From Symbiodinium natans (Eukaryota > Sar > Dinophyceae > Suessiales > Symbiodiniaceae), in NCBI GenBank assembly GCA_905221605.1, contig CAJNDS010002139.1, forward strand, positions 186,001-250,000: DNA of 64,000 bases, written 5' to 3'. The position numbers and the translations under genes are program-made. This document shows, one piece after another, positions 48,900-61,299 of the stretch (positions within the stretch are counted from its first letter, which is position 1; each line of letters starts with the position of its first letter). Below the pieces are notes generated by a model, which was given only the letters and a program-made list of their open reading frames with translations, did not search any database and was not told the DNA's origin.

Positions 48900-50490
48900 C
48901 TGAGATTTGCTGAGGTCCAGGGCATGATCACATTCAGCGACTCGGCACAAGCCTTCCTGCTCACGATTTTGGGATTCCGAGCAAGATGAAGTCTCAAGAG
49001 GAGGGCGTCTGTGGGATGCATGTGTGTGCAGAAGGTGGGGTTATAGCATTGACTGAGGACAAGATGCAAAACTGCGCACAGCTGGATTCGCACAGGAGAG
49101 CACATCTATAGGCCCTTTCAGCCCTGAAAGACCCCTCAACCCGATAAGCCCTACAAGCCCTAAAAACCTTATGAACCCTGCAAGGCCATCAGCCGCCCAA
49201 TAACCCCAAACCCCTTAACCCTGAACTCCCAAAGTCTCAAACTCTAATGTCGGGTCCTATGCTGGAAGAAGTCACTCCGAGGGTCGCAAGCTTTCTGTGC
49301 CTGAAGTCTGATTGAGGGCTGAGGATGATTTGCGGATTATAGGCTATGGGGATTCAAGCAGCGCTCACGCGGCTTGCAGGGCTATTTTGGCGTAGGGTTC
49401 GACAGCACGGCTACCGGAAACGTTCCAGGTGTGGCATCTGAAAACGAAGCAAAAGTCAATCCCAGAACCTCCAAGTCCAGAATTCTGCCCCTGTGATCTT
49501 CGCTGTGACCTTCGGGACTTGAGGGGATTGCCAGGCAAGAGGCTGTGGAACCGAGTTCCATGACAGGCTTCAGGATCCCCTGCCAGTCGGTATCCTGGGG
49601 GAGTTGGGCTCGACTGATGTATCAGAAAGGAGCGTTCTCAAAGTCCGATGTTAGAAAGCATCTTCGATTTTTTTGACTGACTGGCAGTCCACTTGACGCA
49701 GGGCATCCCAAGCCACTATCGGCCACTGACCGGAAAACTCCAGGTCCTACCATCTCGACAATGACTGCTTCGGACAAGAAAGAACATCACATCCTATAGG
49801 CAGCATCAATGAACACCCCGAATCTTCCCCCCCAGGACAGCAAGACAAATGTGCTGAAATCCCACGAACATGCAAAGAGCAAAACACCTCCCCAAGCTGC
49901 CTGAGGCTTCTTGCAGCGGGCGGCAGCTAGGAGCAGCTCGCGCAACAGCCTCCAATTGCACCATCACCGCGGGGGTATGGGGCTTTCTAGTCTTCATGGG
50001 GCTTCGGAACAGGTGTACTGACACAAAGTATCAAACTGTCGCATGGCTTTTATGCTCCATGTCACAAGATGTGATCCAAGAAAGGGCTTGCGGAACCGGT
50101 GTACCAGGCAGGTCGAAGAGCCTAAGGCAGCGCTTGTGTTAACTTCAGAGTCCGACATGCAAGTCCCCTTAAGAACACTTTCAGGAATCCCAATGGTCAG
50201 GCCCAAGGCCCCAGCCAATGTGCCCGAAAGTCCCGACGAGACTCAAACCCTCTCAACCCAAAACCACCGCCCTCCCACCGCCCTCCCCAACAAAATCGCC
50301 TGAGGCCCTGCATGTAAGAATCCATGGCTTCAGTCACGTCCTGGTGCGGCTCTCAACCCTCAAGACTTTCTTGGAGATTCGGGGAGTGGGGGAGCGTGGA
50401 TGTGTGTGGGTCTACACCCACTGCTTACGCTTGAAGTTTTCTTTAAAGGGTTCGAGGAGGAGGAGGAGGAGGAGGAGGAGGAGGAGTTGG
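48900..50490. other. No supported gene
   Basis: Short frames only. A (GGA)n tract lies at 50456-50486 next to a candidate exon. Confidence 0.5.
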
Positions 50491-50495
50491 TTTAC

Positions 50496-50548
50496 CTTCT
50501 TGGCTTCCAAGGGCATCATCCGAAAGTACTCCATGATTTCAAGTGGCC
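50496..50548 (-). CDS. Candidate exon beside a (GGA)n tract
   Basis: A 53-nt segment from a GAG acceptor to a GTAAAC donor reads PLEIMEYFRMMPLEAKK. In minus-strand order the intron that follows begins at once with the CTC-rich complement of the (AGG)n run at 50456-50486. Unknown protein. Confidence 0.3.
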
Positions 50549-50559
50549 CTCAACCGCCA

Positions 50560-51525
50560 AGTGCTATCGAAGTGCTACATTACATCCCACGAAACCAAAA
50601 ACAAAGTTACACTGCCCAACACGGCCCAACACCACCGCCCCCGAACTCAAAAAAGGCCTGTGCTTCCACAGCCTTGGCAGCAGCCCTGGGCTCTCTTGGA
50701 GTTGAGAAGGGAAGAACGGAGTTGAGCAGGAAAGGCTGGGCAAAGGACTGTTACGGGACGTGTCACATGAGGATGTGGTGACTAAATAAGCTTGGGAGAT
50801 TGGGAGTCTGGCTTCAGGTGTACAGTAGGCTTTGAGGCCGATCCTCCGTGCGCAGGGTCAGAAAGGGGCAATGCTGCAGGGTCCCGGGGCTTTAACTCTG
50901 CAAGGAAGGCTTGCTACAGATGCCTGTCGCCATAAGTTGCCATGCGAGAATTCATCCATCGAAGCTGATTCACAGCCAATGGAAGCCCTAGTGGGCCTGG
51001 TGAAGGGGTGGAGAACACACAGGGCACGAACAATTCTACAAAACATGTACATAAATATATAATTAACATATCACAACACAACACAGCATAACATCTATGA
51101 CGCAACAGAAACAAAAGAACGTATACACACATTCAAACATCTGATTAAGGCTTTTGGACCTGGGTTCTTTTGTGAGGCTTGGGGTCTGGAGCTTAGTTGC
51201 TGGAGCAACGAGGGATTCGACGAGGGCCTAGGCACCCCCTGCTGCAGACCCTATACCAAAACCTGTCAAGCAAATTCTGCCTCACTGCCTGCCCGTACAA
51301 CGGGGGGCACCCAACCCCACGCCCGAACTGCAACAACCCCAAACCCCCAAATCGCCCAAGACCCCTGACCCTGAACCTACAGTGTGGTAAATCGCTCACT
51401 TCGGCTGCGCGTCTCTGCAGGGGCGAGCTTTGACTGCAGGTAAGCATCGAACCTGCCGCGACTTCTTGGGGCTGAAAATGCGTGTTCACACTCTATGGGG
51501 AGCACCCCCTAAGTCAGGACGTACG
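50560..51525. other. No supported gene
   Basis: Nothing beyond short frames and an A-rich stretch near 51050-51120. Confidence 0.5.
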
Positions 51526-52601
51526 CCGGCTAACCTCTATCTCCTAGGAAAATGGGGGGGATAGAGGTTAGAGGGATAGCAGGATGGGTTTGGGAGGAAG
51601 GGGGGGGGGTTAGACAGATAGATAGAGAGATAGATAGGCAGAATTTTTTACCGGGGGGGGGGGGAGGGATAGATAAATAGATAGATGTTGTTAACTTTCT
51701 TGACCCTTAACCCTAAGCCCGAAGTCTTAGTTCTAAGCCCAAAGCCTTAAGGCCCAAAGCCCTAAGGCCTAAGCCCTAATGAAAGAGAGGTCTGAGGAAA
51801 GTTAAAGCTCAAGTACAGCCCAAAGAAGGAATGAGTTCTTTGTTTTCTCACAGGCTTCGGTGTGGGGTTATTTTAAGACGGGCGATCTGATGGTCTTGGA
51901 CCCGCAAAAAGGTTAGCTGATACCTGACGGGCGTAAAAATTTCAAGCTGCGGGGGGGGGGGTTAAATAGAGATGGGCGGGGGCGGGAAAGGGGGCGGGGG
52001 AGGGGGGGGTAGAGGGGTGGCTGGGAGATTGGGGGAGCGGATAAAAAATTTTCAAGGTGGGGGGGAGGGGGGGGGGGGGGGTTAGATGGATAGTGGGGGG
52101 TTAGACAGATAGATAGATAGACGGGCGGCTGGGAGATTGGGGGACCCGCCCCGGGGTGGGGGGGGGGTGAGATAGATAGATAGATAGACGGGCTCCCGTA
52201 AAATTTTAAGCCAAAGGGGGGTTGGGGGGGGCGGAGGGGATAGACGGGCTCCCGTAAAATTTTAAGCCCGGGGGGAAGGGGGGGGTTAGATAGATAGATA
52301 GATAGACGGGCTCCCGTAAAATTTTGAGTGGGGGGGGGGGGGGGTGGGGGGTGGTTGGATAGATAGATAGTACGGGTGGACCCTGGCAACCTTTATCCTC
52401 TAACCAGCATGTATCCAAAGGTTAGCGGATAGAGGTTAGGGGGGGGTGCATGGGTTAGATAGTGGGGGGGGTTAGATAGATAGATAGACGGGCGGCTGGG
52501 AGATTGGGGGACCCGCAGAGGGGTAGATAGATAGATAGACGGGCTCCCGTAAGATTTTAAGCCAGAGGCGGGGGGGGGGGGGGGGGGGGGGGCGGGTGGA
52601 T

Positions 52602-52645
52602 CCTAGACCCTAGACCCTAGACCCTAAACGCTAAACCCTAAACCC
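52602..52645. repeat. Degenerate telomere-type repeat
   Basis: CCCTAGA x3 followed by CCCTAAA-type units, at the edge of a poly-G run within the minisatellite block. Confidence 0.75.
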
Positions 52646-53293
52646 CCGAAAAACCCAGCCCTTGACGGGACTGGGGCTTAGGGCTCCAAAAGGGCCTCAA
52701 GGGGCCCCTGATTTCTAGGGTCTCTTTATTGTTTCAGAGTGTTTAGGACCTAGGGCCCAGAGGTTCCCGAGTGAAGGGCTTTGGCGTTTGGTGCAAGGGA
52801 TTTGCGGCAGAGCATATTAGAAGGATCCCTTAAGGTAGTATAAGGGTCATATTGGGAGTATGTTAAGGATCCCAATTATTGGGAGCACATAGATAGATAG
52901 ACGGGCTCCCGTGAAATAGACAGGCTCCTGTAAAATTTCATGCCGGGGGGGGGGATGGATAAATAGAGGGGTGTGGGAAATTGGAGCCAAGGAGGGGGGA
53001 AATAGATAGATAAAATTTTAGGCCGGGGGGAGGGGGGGGGGGGGGTTAGATAGATAGATAGATAGATAGCGGCTGGAAGATTGGGGGACCGCAGAGAGGG
53101 GGGGGGGGTTAGATAGATAGATAGATGGGGGGGGGGAGGGGAAGGGGGGATAGATAGATCTGGATTCAGGGCGGAGATAGACAGATAGACAGCTCCCGTA
53201 AATTGTTAAAAGGGGGAGGGGGGTTAGACAGATACATAGTGGGCAGGGGGTTCTGACGGGCCTGGACAGGCAGCGGGGGGGGGGGGGGGGGGG

Positions 53294-53393
53294 NNNNNNN
53301 NNNNNNNNNNNNNNNNNNNNNNNNNNNNNNNNNNNNNNNNNNNNNNNNNNNNNNNNNNNNNNNNNNNNNNNNNNNNNNNNNNNNNNNNNNNNN
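53294..53393. other. Assembly gap (100 N)
   Basis: Exactly 100 N, a conventional scaffold-gap length, placed inside the poly-G/GATA block directly after a run of G. The true size is unknown. Confidence 0.99.
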
Positions 53394-53499
53394 GTTAGAT
53401 AGATAGATAGATAGTACGGGTGGACCCTGGCAACCTCTATCCTCTAACCAGCATGTATCCGACAGAGGTTAGAGGATAGAGGTTAGGGGGGGTACATGA

Positions 53500-54800
53500 T
53501 GCCCTAAGTGGGGAGTGTAGACTCGAGCTTCTGTTTCTGTTTTTTTTGTCAGTTTCTTTCTTCAGGGAGGCACAGCATGTCAGGCCCACGCTAGCACCAG
53601 CGGTGGCAGGTCGTCTTCGCCGGCCCCGGACGAGCCACCTCCAGCTAGGTCTTTGTGGGGGTGGCTTGATTCAAAAGCCCCTTTGCGGACATGGGAATCC
53701 TTACACTTACATACGGTCGTCCGCGACCAAAATAGACCCTACTTCATCACAACCCCTAGGCAGGGCGGGGGGGGGGCATATGCAAGGAAAATTGGCAGCT
53801 GCAAGAATCTGGATGTAGGCTTGCAATCGTGACCAAAAGAAGTATCACGAATGCGTGTGCACCATACTGAAACTCCGAAGCAATGAGCTGGACTCGAAGA
53901 AGTGTCGCTCAAAGCTTTGATCAGTAGACCCCGGACCCCGAGATCTTGCATCATCTGACCGCACGAAACCCAGAGGAGGCGCAAAGAAATCAAGCCCGAA
54001 CCCCACTCCGACCTGCGGGAGCAGGTGTTCCCTGCGCAGAAGGAATCAGCTTTGGTGGCTGGTATTCGTCTTCGGGTCTTCGGGTCTTGGGAGCCTTGGC
54101 TTCAGAGAGTGTTTCCACTGCCCCATTCCTCCTCACCGTGCTGGTCACCTTTCAGCTGTCAACACGGAAGAACAACGGCAGTGGGCAATTTTCCTTGTTC
54201 CCCGCGTCCACCCTTAAAAAACCCCTAACTACACAAGCCCCCAACGTGGCCTCGAGGCGCTCTGCAACGGCCTCCAACCTCGTGGGATTCGTTTGGATGA
54301 CAAGCGGTTCCTAAGTTTAGGGCTTAGGGCTTAGGCGGCTTAGGAATTGGAAGAACCTTCGGGCGGGAGTTCTCATAGCAGTGCGTGGGCAACCAGAAAC
54401 ACCACTTGGGCCTCTCAACACTGATGTAAGCGGAGGTGGGGCATTTGCAGTGTCCGTGTTACCGTATACCAAGCCTTAGCATCTAAGTCAAGAAACTTTT
54501 CTATGGCAATCTCTGAGCCCAAAACGCTGTTACAGCTGGAGCCCTTCCGAACGATAAAACGTGGAGAGATGCCTGGGCCCCCAACCTTTTGGAGAGATTC
54601 CCGAAGCGGGGAAAGAAAAGCTCTTAGGTTCAGGATTGGCTTAGTTCTCAGGGTTGGTTCAGGGCCCGCACCTCTTAAGAATGGTCTCGAACTGAGCCAT
54701 GTCCAGGGAGGCCATCTGTGTCAGTCATGGGAAGGAGGGAAGCGCAGGACCGTGCATCTGGGGTTGTGTGAGGAATGTGTGACACTTGCGCGTGTATGTG
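53500..54800. other. No supported gene
   Basis: A few short frames on the plus strand with no motif or consistent splice signals. Confidence 0.45.
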
Positions 54801-54808
54801 TACGCTAC

Positions 54809-54846
54809 GAATCCAGGGTCGGCTTCCGCAATAAAATCCAAACTGC
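54809..54846 (-). CDS. Candidate exon, unknown protein
   Basis: Between a CTCTTAG acceptor and a GTAGCG donor the frame reads SLDFIAEADPGF. Upstream, the same strand carries an open frame (ILFEPNAARLPRRQFGFACR) and a short segment ending AEP before GTAAGG at about 54978. These may be exons of one gene. No family recognised. Confidence 0.3.
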
Positions 54847-54999
54847 CTAAGAGCAAACCATCCCGTGACAGCCGCGGCTGCGCAACCCCCCGACATGCAA
54901 AACCAAACTGCCTTCGAGGGAGTCTTGCTGCATTTGGTTCGAACAAGATTGCACACAGACTCATCTTCCTTACGGGCTCAGCCTCAGGGTAAGCACCCA

Positions 55000-57190
55000 A
55001 GCAGCCCTAAATTTCAGACATGGAGACACCAGGGCAACGTCTTCCAAGATCCGTGAGAAGCTTGCACGGCGGCAGGCAACATCCAGCCTTGTTCCACAGC
55101 CTCGAGTTCTCCAGGGCCACCGACCAGGAGGCTATGGTTCAATGGACTTGGAAGAGTAGGTACTCATGGTTGACTTGTCTGTGCCAGGCGATGAGTGGGT
55201 TGGGACTTTATGTGTAGACCAGGTGAGAGGAGTGTCCAAAGTCACAAACCCTGACAGCAGGGATTGGCTTGCCAACATGTGGGAAGGGAAACTGAGCCAA
55301 ACAGCTTTCGTTTCAAAACGGGGCATGCGTAAAGTCGCACTGCTAAATGCCCTTCACCTACACCTTAAGCCCTAGGCCGTAGTAATCCTTAGTAGAGGGA
55401 CCGTAAGCCCCAGCCGCAAAAGAATGCGAACCTCGGCTCTCCAACCTTGCGCAAACAGGGAGCAGTGCAGAGAGCATGCCCAGAACCTTACGGAGAGCCA
55501 AGAGCCCAACAGCGACCCCCTACTCGAAAACTGCAACTTGCAACCAAAAAGAATCACTCTTTCTTGCGCGCCATCATCCGTGGGTCCACTGCGGGTCACA
55601 AGGCTCAGGGCCCCGCCAACTCAATAGAACTACGGTGCAACAATGTGGGTCAGAAGTCAGTTCCCTCATGATAGCTGGCGGGGCGTTCCAGCCCGCCTGT
55701 GAGATGATAGCGAGGTCGTGTCTCTCAGGCTGGAAAGATCCCGGCCGCTTGGGACACGAACTACGAGTAGCGTTTCTTTAGCTCCCCCCCATTCCACTGA
55801 TCGCTGGGCTTCCCGGATCTTTCGCATGCCACATATTCAAAACGAGCTGCGGTGCTCCGAACACTACATCGTGAAGTATGCTCGTCACTTGACATGCCGC
55901 TGTGTTCTTTTAACATCCTAGACTTGTGTCGGTAGATGCTCCCAGCTGGCACACAAACAACTACAAGCAGCAGCTCCATGTATCAGAGGACAACCCAAGA
56001 CACCAAATGTCTGCCGGCCTTGAAGCTGTAACTTTAAGAACTCCTGCACTGTTTCATCTGCAACCCGGCATTTCAAGGCCCCTAACCATACCAGCCATAC
56101 GCCTGTGCATGTGTCTTCAAACTTCCAGGAATAAGTTCTAGTGTGCCTAGTGTCATTGACTCATGCCCATGTGAAATTTACATTCACTGTAGCTCATATG
56201 TCGATTTATCCGCCTTCTCAGAATCGATACTTGGGGTCCAGCGCCTGGAAAGGCATGCGCGTGGCAACTGGGTCGTACCTGGCAATTGGAGAAACAGTTG
56301 CAGAGTCCGCGTATGGCCTTAAGGTCTTAAAGTTGATGTGAGGATTTGGGGAAATCTTGGGGAAATGGCCCGCCATCAAGGTCGCCATGACTGAGAGCAG
56401 ACCACACGACATCACACGACTATCAAGTCGCGCAACAGCTGTCTCTGATAGAGGTAGAGAAGAGATCTAAATTCAAGGTGCTGCCATGTGCTGACCATGC
56501 TTCCAAGGGCAAATGAGGGAGATGCAACCACTCGGAGTACTCATTACTGGGATTTCATATGCCGGCAACCGCTCCCCGAAGGCAGGGGCTGCCATGATCT
56601 GCCATTCCAGGGGGGCCGTGTGATCGCCAGGCTGTTGAGCAAAGGCATCCCTGGAGCTGTCTTGAAGTCCCTAGCAGAGAACCTACCTCTACGTAGGCCT
56701 ACTCGGGATCGAGAAGTACAAGACCCCCGTCGCTACACGGACGAAGATTGAGCAAGAACCCTCAAGAAGGAAAGGAACCTCACCTCAATTGAAAGCATCA
56801 ATCACCGTCCAGGCATCACAACACGAGGTTCCCAAGCTGCCACCAACCAGTGCTCCAGCCAGGTCGTTCTACTGTATTTGCCTAACCTTCTTCAAAATCA
56901 ACTGCAACTTCACTATCTTCATTGTAAATTGTACCTACGTAGACTCGTAGGTCGGTCGCAGTTGGGTCGCAGTTTGCACAGAACGCGGGGGACGATGCCT
57001 CATGCCACGGACGTCATTTTACATTCCCACCTTAGAATGATTACGTCTCGGGTGGACGCGCCAAGCATTGGAGAGAACAAGAAACATCGACCTCAGAGTC
57101 CACGACTCTGAGGTCGCCTGGGCATCTTGGAGTCACGGCTGACCACGTGTTGGGTGCACTTCAAGACTTGTCCCGAAACCTGAGACTCCG
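55000..57190. other. No firmly supported gene
   Basis: Two frames look mildly protein-like: minus 56415-56218 (FKTLRPYADSATVSPIARYD) and plus 56620-56751 (GGRVIARLLSKGIPGAVLKS). Neither has a family match or paired splice sites. Confidence 0.4.
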
Positions 57191-57195
57191 CCAGC

Positions 57196-58557
57196 TTAAA
57201 CGAGACGGGCTCGCTCGCCAGACAGGGAGGCCAAGTAGTGAGCTTGGTTCGTCTCCTCCTGCTCCCGGAAGAAGAGCATCTGCTTCTCCTGAGGTCTGAT
57301 CCAATGCGTGTTTTTGGATGGTTGTAAGCTGTGGGGTTTCGGGCTTAGAGTCTGGAGTGGACAGTCTGATGTTGGGACAGCTGGAGCTTACTGTGTCTTC
57401 TCGAACCTTACAAGAACCTCAGAAACTTCAACCTCCTTGGCCACAAACATGAGCTCTGCTCCGAGAACGAAAACCCCGTTCTGCTACGACAGCCCGAAGA
57501 CCTCCTAACACCCTACAACCCTAAAGAGCCTAAACCTTAATGCCCCCCTTTAAAACCCTTCCCACTTGAGCCCGCCACGTAGTAGCGCTTCCGGCTCTGG
57601 ATCTTGTAATACCTTTGGAGTTTTGAGCACAGAGGCATGTAGGGCCCAACTTGCAGGGTAACGGAAAGGACCTTCAGTGGCAAACAGCTCTGCAGGGTCA
57701 ACATGTGCGCCAATTGCGTACAGAGCTGGTTCGAAAGCTCAGAGGTTGCCCATAGCTCTTGAAAGGGATTTGCAAAAACTGTATCTCTGACTCAGTGCCG
57801 CACCCTTACGGGTGACAGAATCTTAACAACGAGCAGGGGTGCTGAGCCCCGAAAAAACCCTTGAGCCTTTCAGCCTCGAAGTCCCCTTGCTTCCGACTTC
57901 CCCAAGGAAGCCGTGGATTGCCCAGGGCTCGGACTCATGGTCGAAGCACATGATGTTCAAGGTCCGGCCCACCTGCAGGGCGACAGGGCCGAATTGGGCT
58001 GGGGGTCCCCAAAATGGGGTTTGTGGGGGAGGAGGGGGGGGGGGGGCTTCGCAAGTACCCAAAGCCTCCCAGCAGAGCCCCGAGGCCCTGGCATAGACGA
58101 GGCCGGAGAGGATGACGCCCGCCGCTGCGCCGTAAGCCAGAGAGTAAAGCGGCGTACCCTGAGAAGGATGAAGACGTTTTGAAGCTTCGAACTCGTGCTG
58201 AAGCTGCGAGGTACGAAAACGGTCTGAGAGCGGTACCACCTTCACCTTGCTGAGGGCAAAAGTGCTGGCCCGGGAAAGGAAAGACCTGGTGAGCTTTGGA
58301 GTGCACCGCTCCTATCCCCAAAGCCCTCAAAGGGTGAAAAGCCCTCGTTCGGCTCTAAGGCTCGAAGTTGGCTTCAGAATGCACCACGGTATCTTCATAA
58401 TGTTGTGCAGGATGCAGAGGCGACACCGGGTTTTGGGTTGAAGTTTTCCGGGCACGGTGTTCAATTTAGAGGTTGAAGCCAGTTGTTGAGAATCTCCACG
58501 ACTAACTGGTTTCCAAGTCCCAGGCGGCTTGGCAGTAGCTTCGATCTGCTCTGCCAT
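57196..58557 (-). CDS. Unidentified membrane protein gene, five exons visible
   Basis: Exon 1 starts with ATG at 58557 just after a GTTTCAG acceptor-like site (MAEQIEATAKPPGTWKPVSR) and runs to about 58465. Exon 58285-58048 reads SRASTFALSKVKVVPLSDRF, then EFEASKRLHP and a hydrophobic hairpin LAYGAAAGVILSGLVYA / GLGALLGGFGYLR. Exon 57972-57867 (CTGCAG acceptor) reads VGRTLNIMCFDHESEPWAIH. Exon 57612-57572 reads YYKIQSRKRYYVA. The terminal exon 57288-57196 reads EKQMLFFREQEETNQAHYLA and ends with TAA. The two halves of the hairpin are one base out of frame near 58090. Phases of exons 3 and 4 do not fit, so a piece is missing. A small two-helix membrane (possibly mitochondrial) protein is inferred; the family is not recognised. 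Confidence 0.55.
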
Positions 58558-58559
58558 GG

Positions 58560-59205
58560 CTCCTGAAACATTTGCTCAGGGAAGACGAGGGAAGATGAGG
58601 GAAACCGATCGCATCGTTCAAGTTGGAAATTTATTGGGCTGGATCTTCCTGGTCAAAGCTTGGACCAGACATGCTTTGCGTGCACTAACACTAACACGTT
58701 CCTAAAGTCTTGCTGTCACATCACTCCCTCGTCGCGGTCGCCATCTTTTCTAGTTGAGCTAGATGAGGCCGCAGGAAGCGGGAGATTGTTGGATGTCAGC
58801 TCTTACATCGCCTCCACTACGGATGTCTTAATGCAAGCACGGAAAGTACGGCTCGCGATTGTTCACCGGTCCGTCATGAAGGACATCTGGCATTGCACAA
58901 TAACGATGCAGGTGCAACCCCCGATCACAAAGCCTGGTGATCCACACGTCGTTTTGCCCTAACTCGTCATGACAGTCTTGAAAGACTGAAGAGGATTACT
59001 TGTAGCAGCCACCAATGCGATAAGGAGAGCAGAAACTGGGATGCAAATGACACAATTCCCATCTCACCTCCAGATGCAGCAGCTGCCCAGCAAAGAAGTA
59101 GGGAGGTCGACGTCTGGTCGCTGCTCTTTGCCCGAGCCAACACACGGTCGAAGACGGCATCGAATGATAGGCCCGAGCGTTGGGTGGATGGTTTTGCCGC
59201 TCCAT
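58560..59205. other. No supported gene
   Basis: A plus-strand frame (VELDEAAGSGRLLDVSSYIA, about 58745-58960) is open but unrecognised. Confidence 0.4.
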
Positions 59206-59209
59206 CCCC

Positions 59210-59282
59210 ATCCCTACATATATATATATACAGATATACATACATACATACATGACATTTATGTATATATATATATACACAC

Positions 59283-59373
<91 letters not shown>

Positions 59374-59417
59374 GACATAGGCATAGACATAGACGTAGAC
59401 GTAGACATAGACATAGA
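59210..59417. repeat. CATATA microsatellite abutting duplication copy 1
   Basis: (TA)n then (CATATA)n and a degenerate GACATA tail end exactly where the 2681-bp unit begins. Confidence 0.95.
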
Positions 59418-61299
59418 CGCGCCAGTCTAGCCCCGTCAGATCCTGTCCGCTAAGCGCATTGCTGGAATATAAGCCTTTCGTGGTCTTTCGTGTGTCTACG
59501 TGTTTCTCAGGCGGGCATTGCCCTTTTCCCAGTCTTTTCCCAGTCTTCAACTTGCTGACAAGCAAAATTCTCACCTTTGCCTTCATCTGGCTGACACCCG
59601 CATCCGCACTGACACACTTTTCTGCAGGTCTGCAGGGTAGTTTTGGGTCTGCGAAGAGAGAGAGACACACGATTTGGTCTCCATCTGTCCGGACGAAGCC
59701 GGGCCCTGAACTCTCCACAGCGTGCACACCCAAAGCTTAGAGGAGTCCAGCGAATCGATCCAAGCCCCAGCTAGGAATCTGTCGGAATCTGTGTGCAGCT
59801 GAGTGTGGGGCCCGCGCTTCGGCCCGAGACATTTCAAGACTGCGCAGAGCGCGCCCACGCCCGCAATCAAAGCCCACGTCAAACATGCATCGTCCTGAAA
59901 GCACCCCTCTAAAGCACTATAAAGAAGCCCATCCTCAACTGCAGCCTCAGGGATTGCCACTCGGCTCGACTGCGGACGTGCACTTCGCTCAGCGCGGGCT
60001 TGGATTTCGGAGCTTTGAAGCTCGGGGAGTTTTAGGGCTCTGTGCAAGGGGCTTGTAGGGGGTTTAGGACATTTACGGATTTAAGGCTGCGCCTATATAG
60101 CCTTTAACCTGTAGTTTCAGGGTATCTCAGGATGGCAGGGTTTCCCCAAATTCAAGAACTCGCCCGACGCTGAAGCGGTGTCAGCTCAAAACAGCAGAAC
60201 AATGAGGACTGCGTCCGCCCCATTTCCGAAAGACTCTTAGAATCCATGCTCTACCGAAGTTCATGGATCGAAGCTCCAGAAGCGGAGTCCTCAAGAAGCA
60301 AGCCTGGTACTGGCAGACCAGCAGGCTCCTTTCCCGAATTCAACAGTGGTTCCACGGTGAGACTCTAACGGAAGCCTTATATGCCCCTTGGTAAAAAAAA
60401 AAACAACCACGCCTTGCTGTCTCCAACCTGTCAGGGAGAGGAGCCTTCCCATGAACACATCCAGGTCCGGTGACTGTTCTTAGGCGAAGGTTCTTTTTCA
60501 ACGGCCACAATGACAACCATGGAGGCCTCGTTCAGATCTGGATGCGGATGGGTCAGCTCTCCCTTATGCAACGGTCCACTTCAAGTGCAAAGATACGACA
60601 AGTCAGGAGGTCGTGCTACTCCCCTGAGGGTCGGTTCGGGTTGTGCGGTCAGCACCCGAAGTGGCGTTGTGACAGATGCAACGCTGCCGCAAGTTTTGGG
60701 GATGGCAACGAGCAAGATGTGCCCGAGACGTCGGACTGCAAGGCTGGGGAGTTTTAGGAGTAAGGAGGTGTGCCTCCTCAATTTGGGCACTCCGATGTAG
60801 GTTTTTTGGGATTGAGGGCTTTGTCGGCCAGGTTACTGGCATTGGTGGCTCTCAGACCTCACGACAATGCCCGTCTTACTGACCTGCGGTGTTCGTCGGC
60901 TGTTCTGGGGAGCGCGCATGCTTCAGCAACTCTGTCAGTGACAGAGCGCCTTGGAAAACTGCTAGACCGCTCTGCCAATGCTCGCAGCCAGGAGGCGACG
61001 CCAACCTGGCCACGAGCAAGAACGCCGTTTGCAAAAAAATCGTGGGCCATGCCACGTGAAGAAAACGTCTCTGCACCGCTGGCTTTGGAGACAATGAAAG
61101 AAGCCCGGAAAGGGTGCACCAACATTGTCAACATGCATATCAACTGTGTGTAAAGAAACGCTGCTGTGCAGAGAGCCTGGGTGCTGCATGCTGGCCGCCC
61201 AACGTCTCAGCATGTCTGCTTAAACAGCAGCATCGAGTGGGCCTCATCTCAATGCGCAGACCCTTAAAAACTGCCACCCTCACGACTGGACCTCCGGCC

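Larger units (their letters stand above)
51531..53490. repeat. G-rich GATA minisatellite block with hairpin modules
   Basis: Long poly-G runs alternate with (GATA)n and a recurring module TAGACGGGCTCCCGTAAAAT followed by TTTAAGCC (near 52186, 52241, 52302, 52527). Modules with self-complementary arms lie at the left edge (51531-51541 with 51560-51570), in the middle (52388-52405 with 52420-52437, imperfect) and at the right edge (53432-53449 with 53467-53484, perfect 18-bp arms). The last two share about 70 bp, starting TACGGGTGGACCCTGGCAAC. No gene is seen here. Confidence 0.9.

Noticed and set aside
51913-52418. Long proline-rich frame (SIYLSNPPLPP) on the minus strand
   Set aside because: It is the translation of poly-G and GATA satellite repeats.
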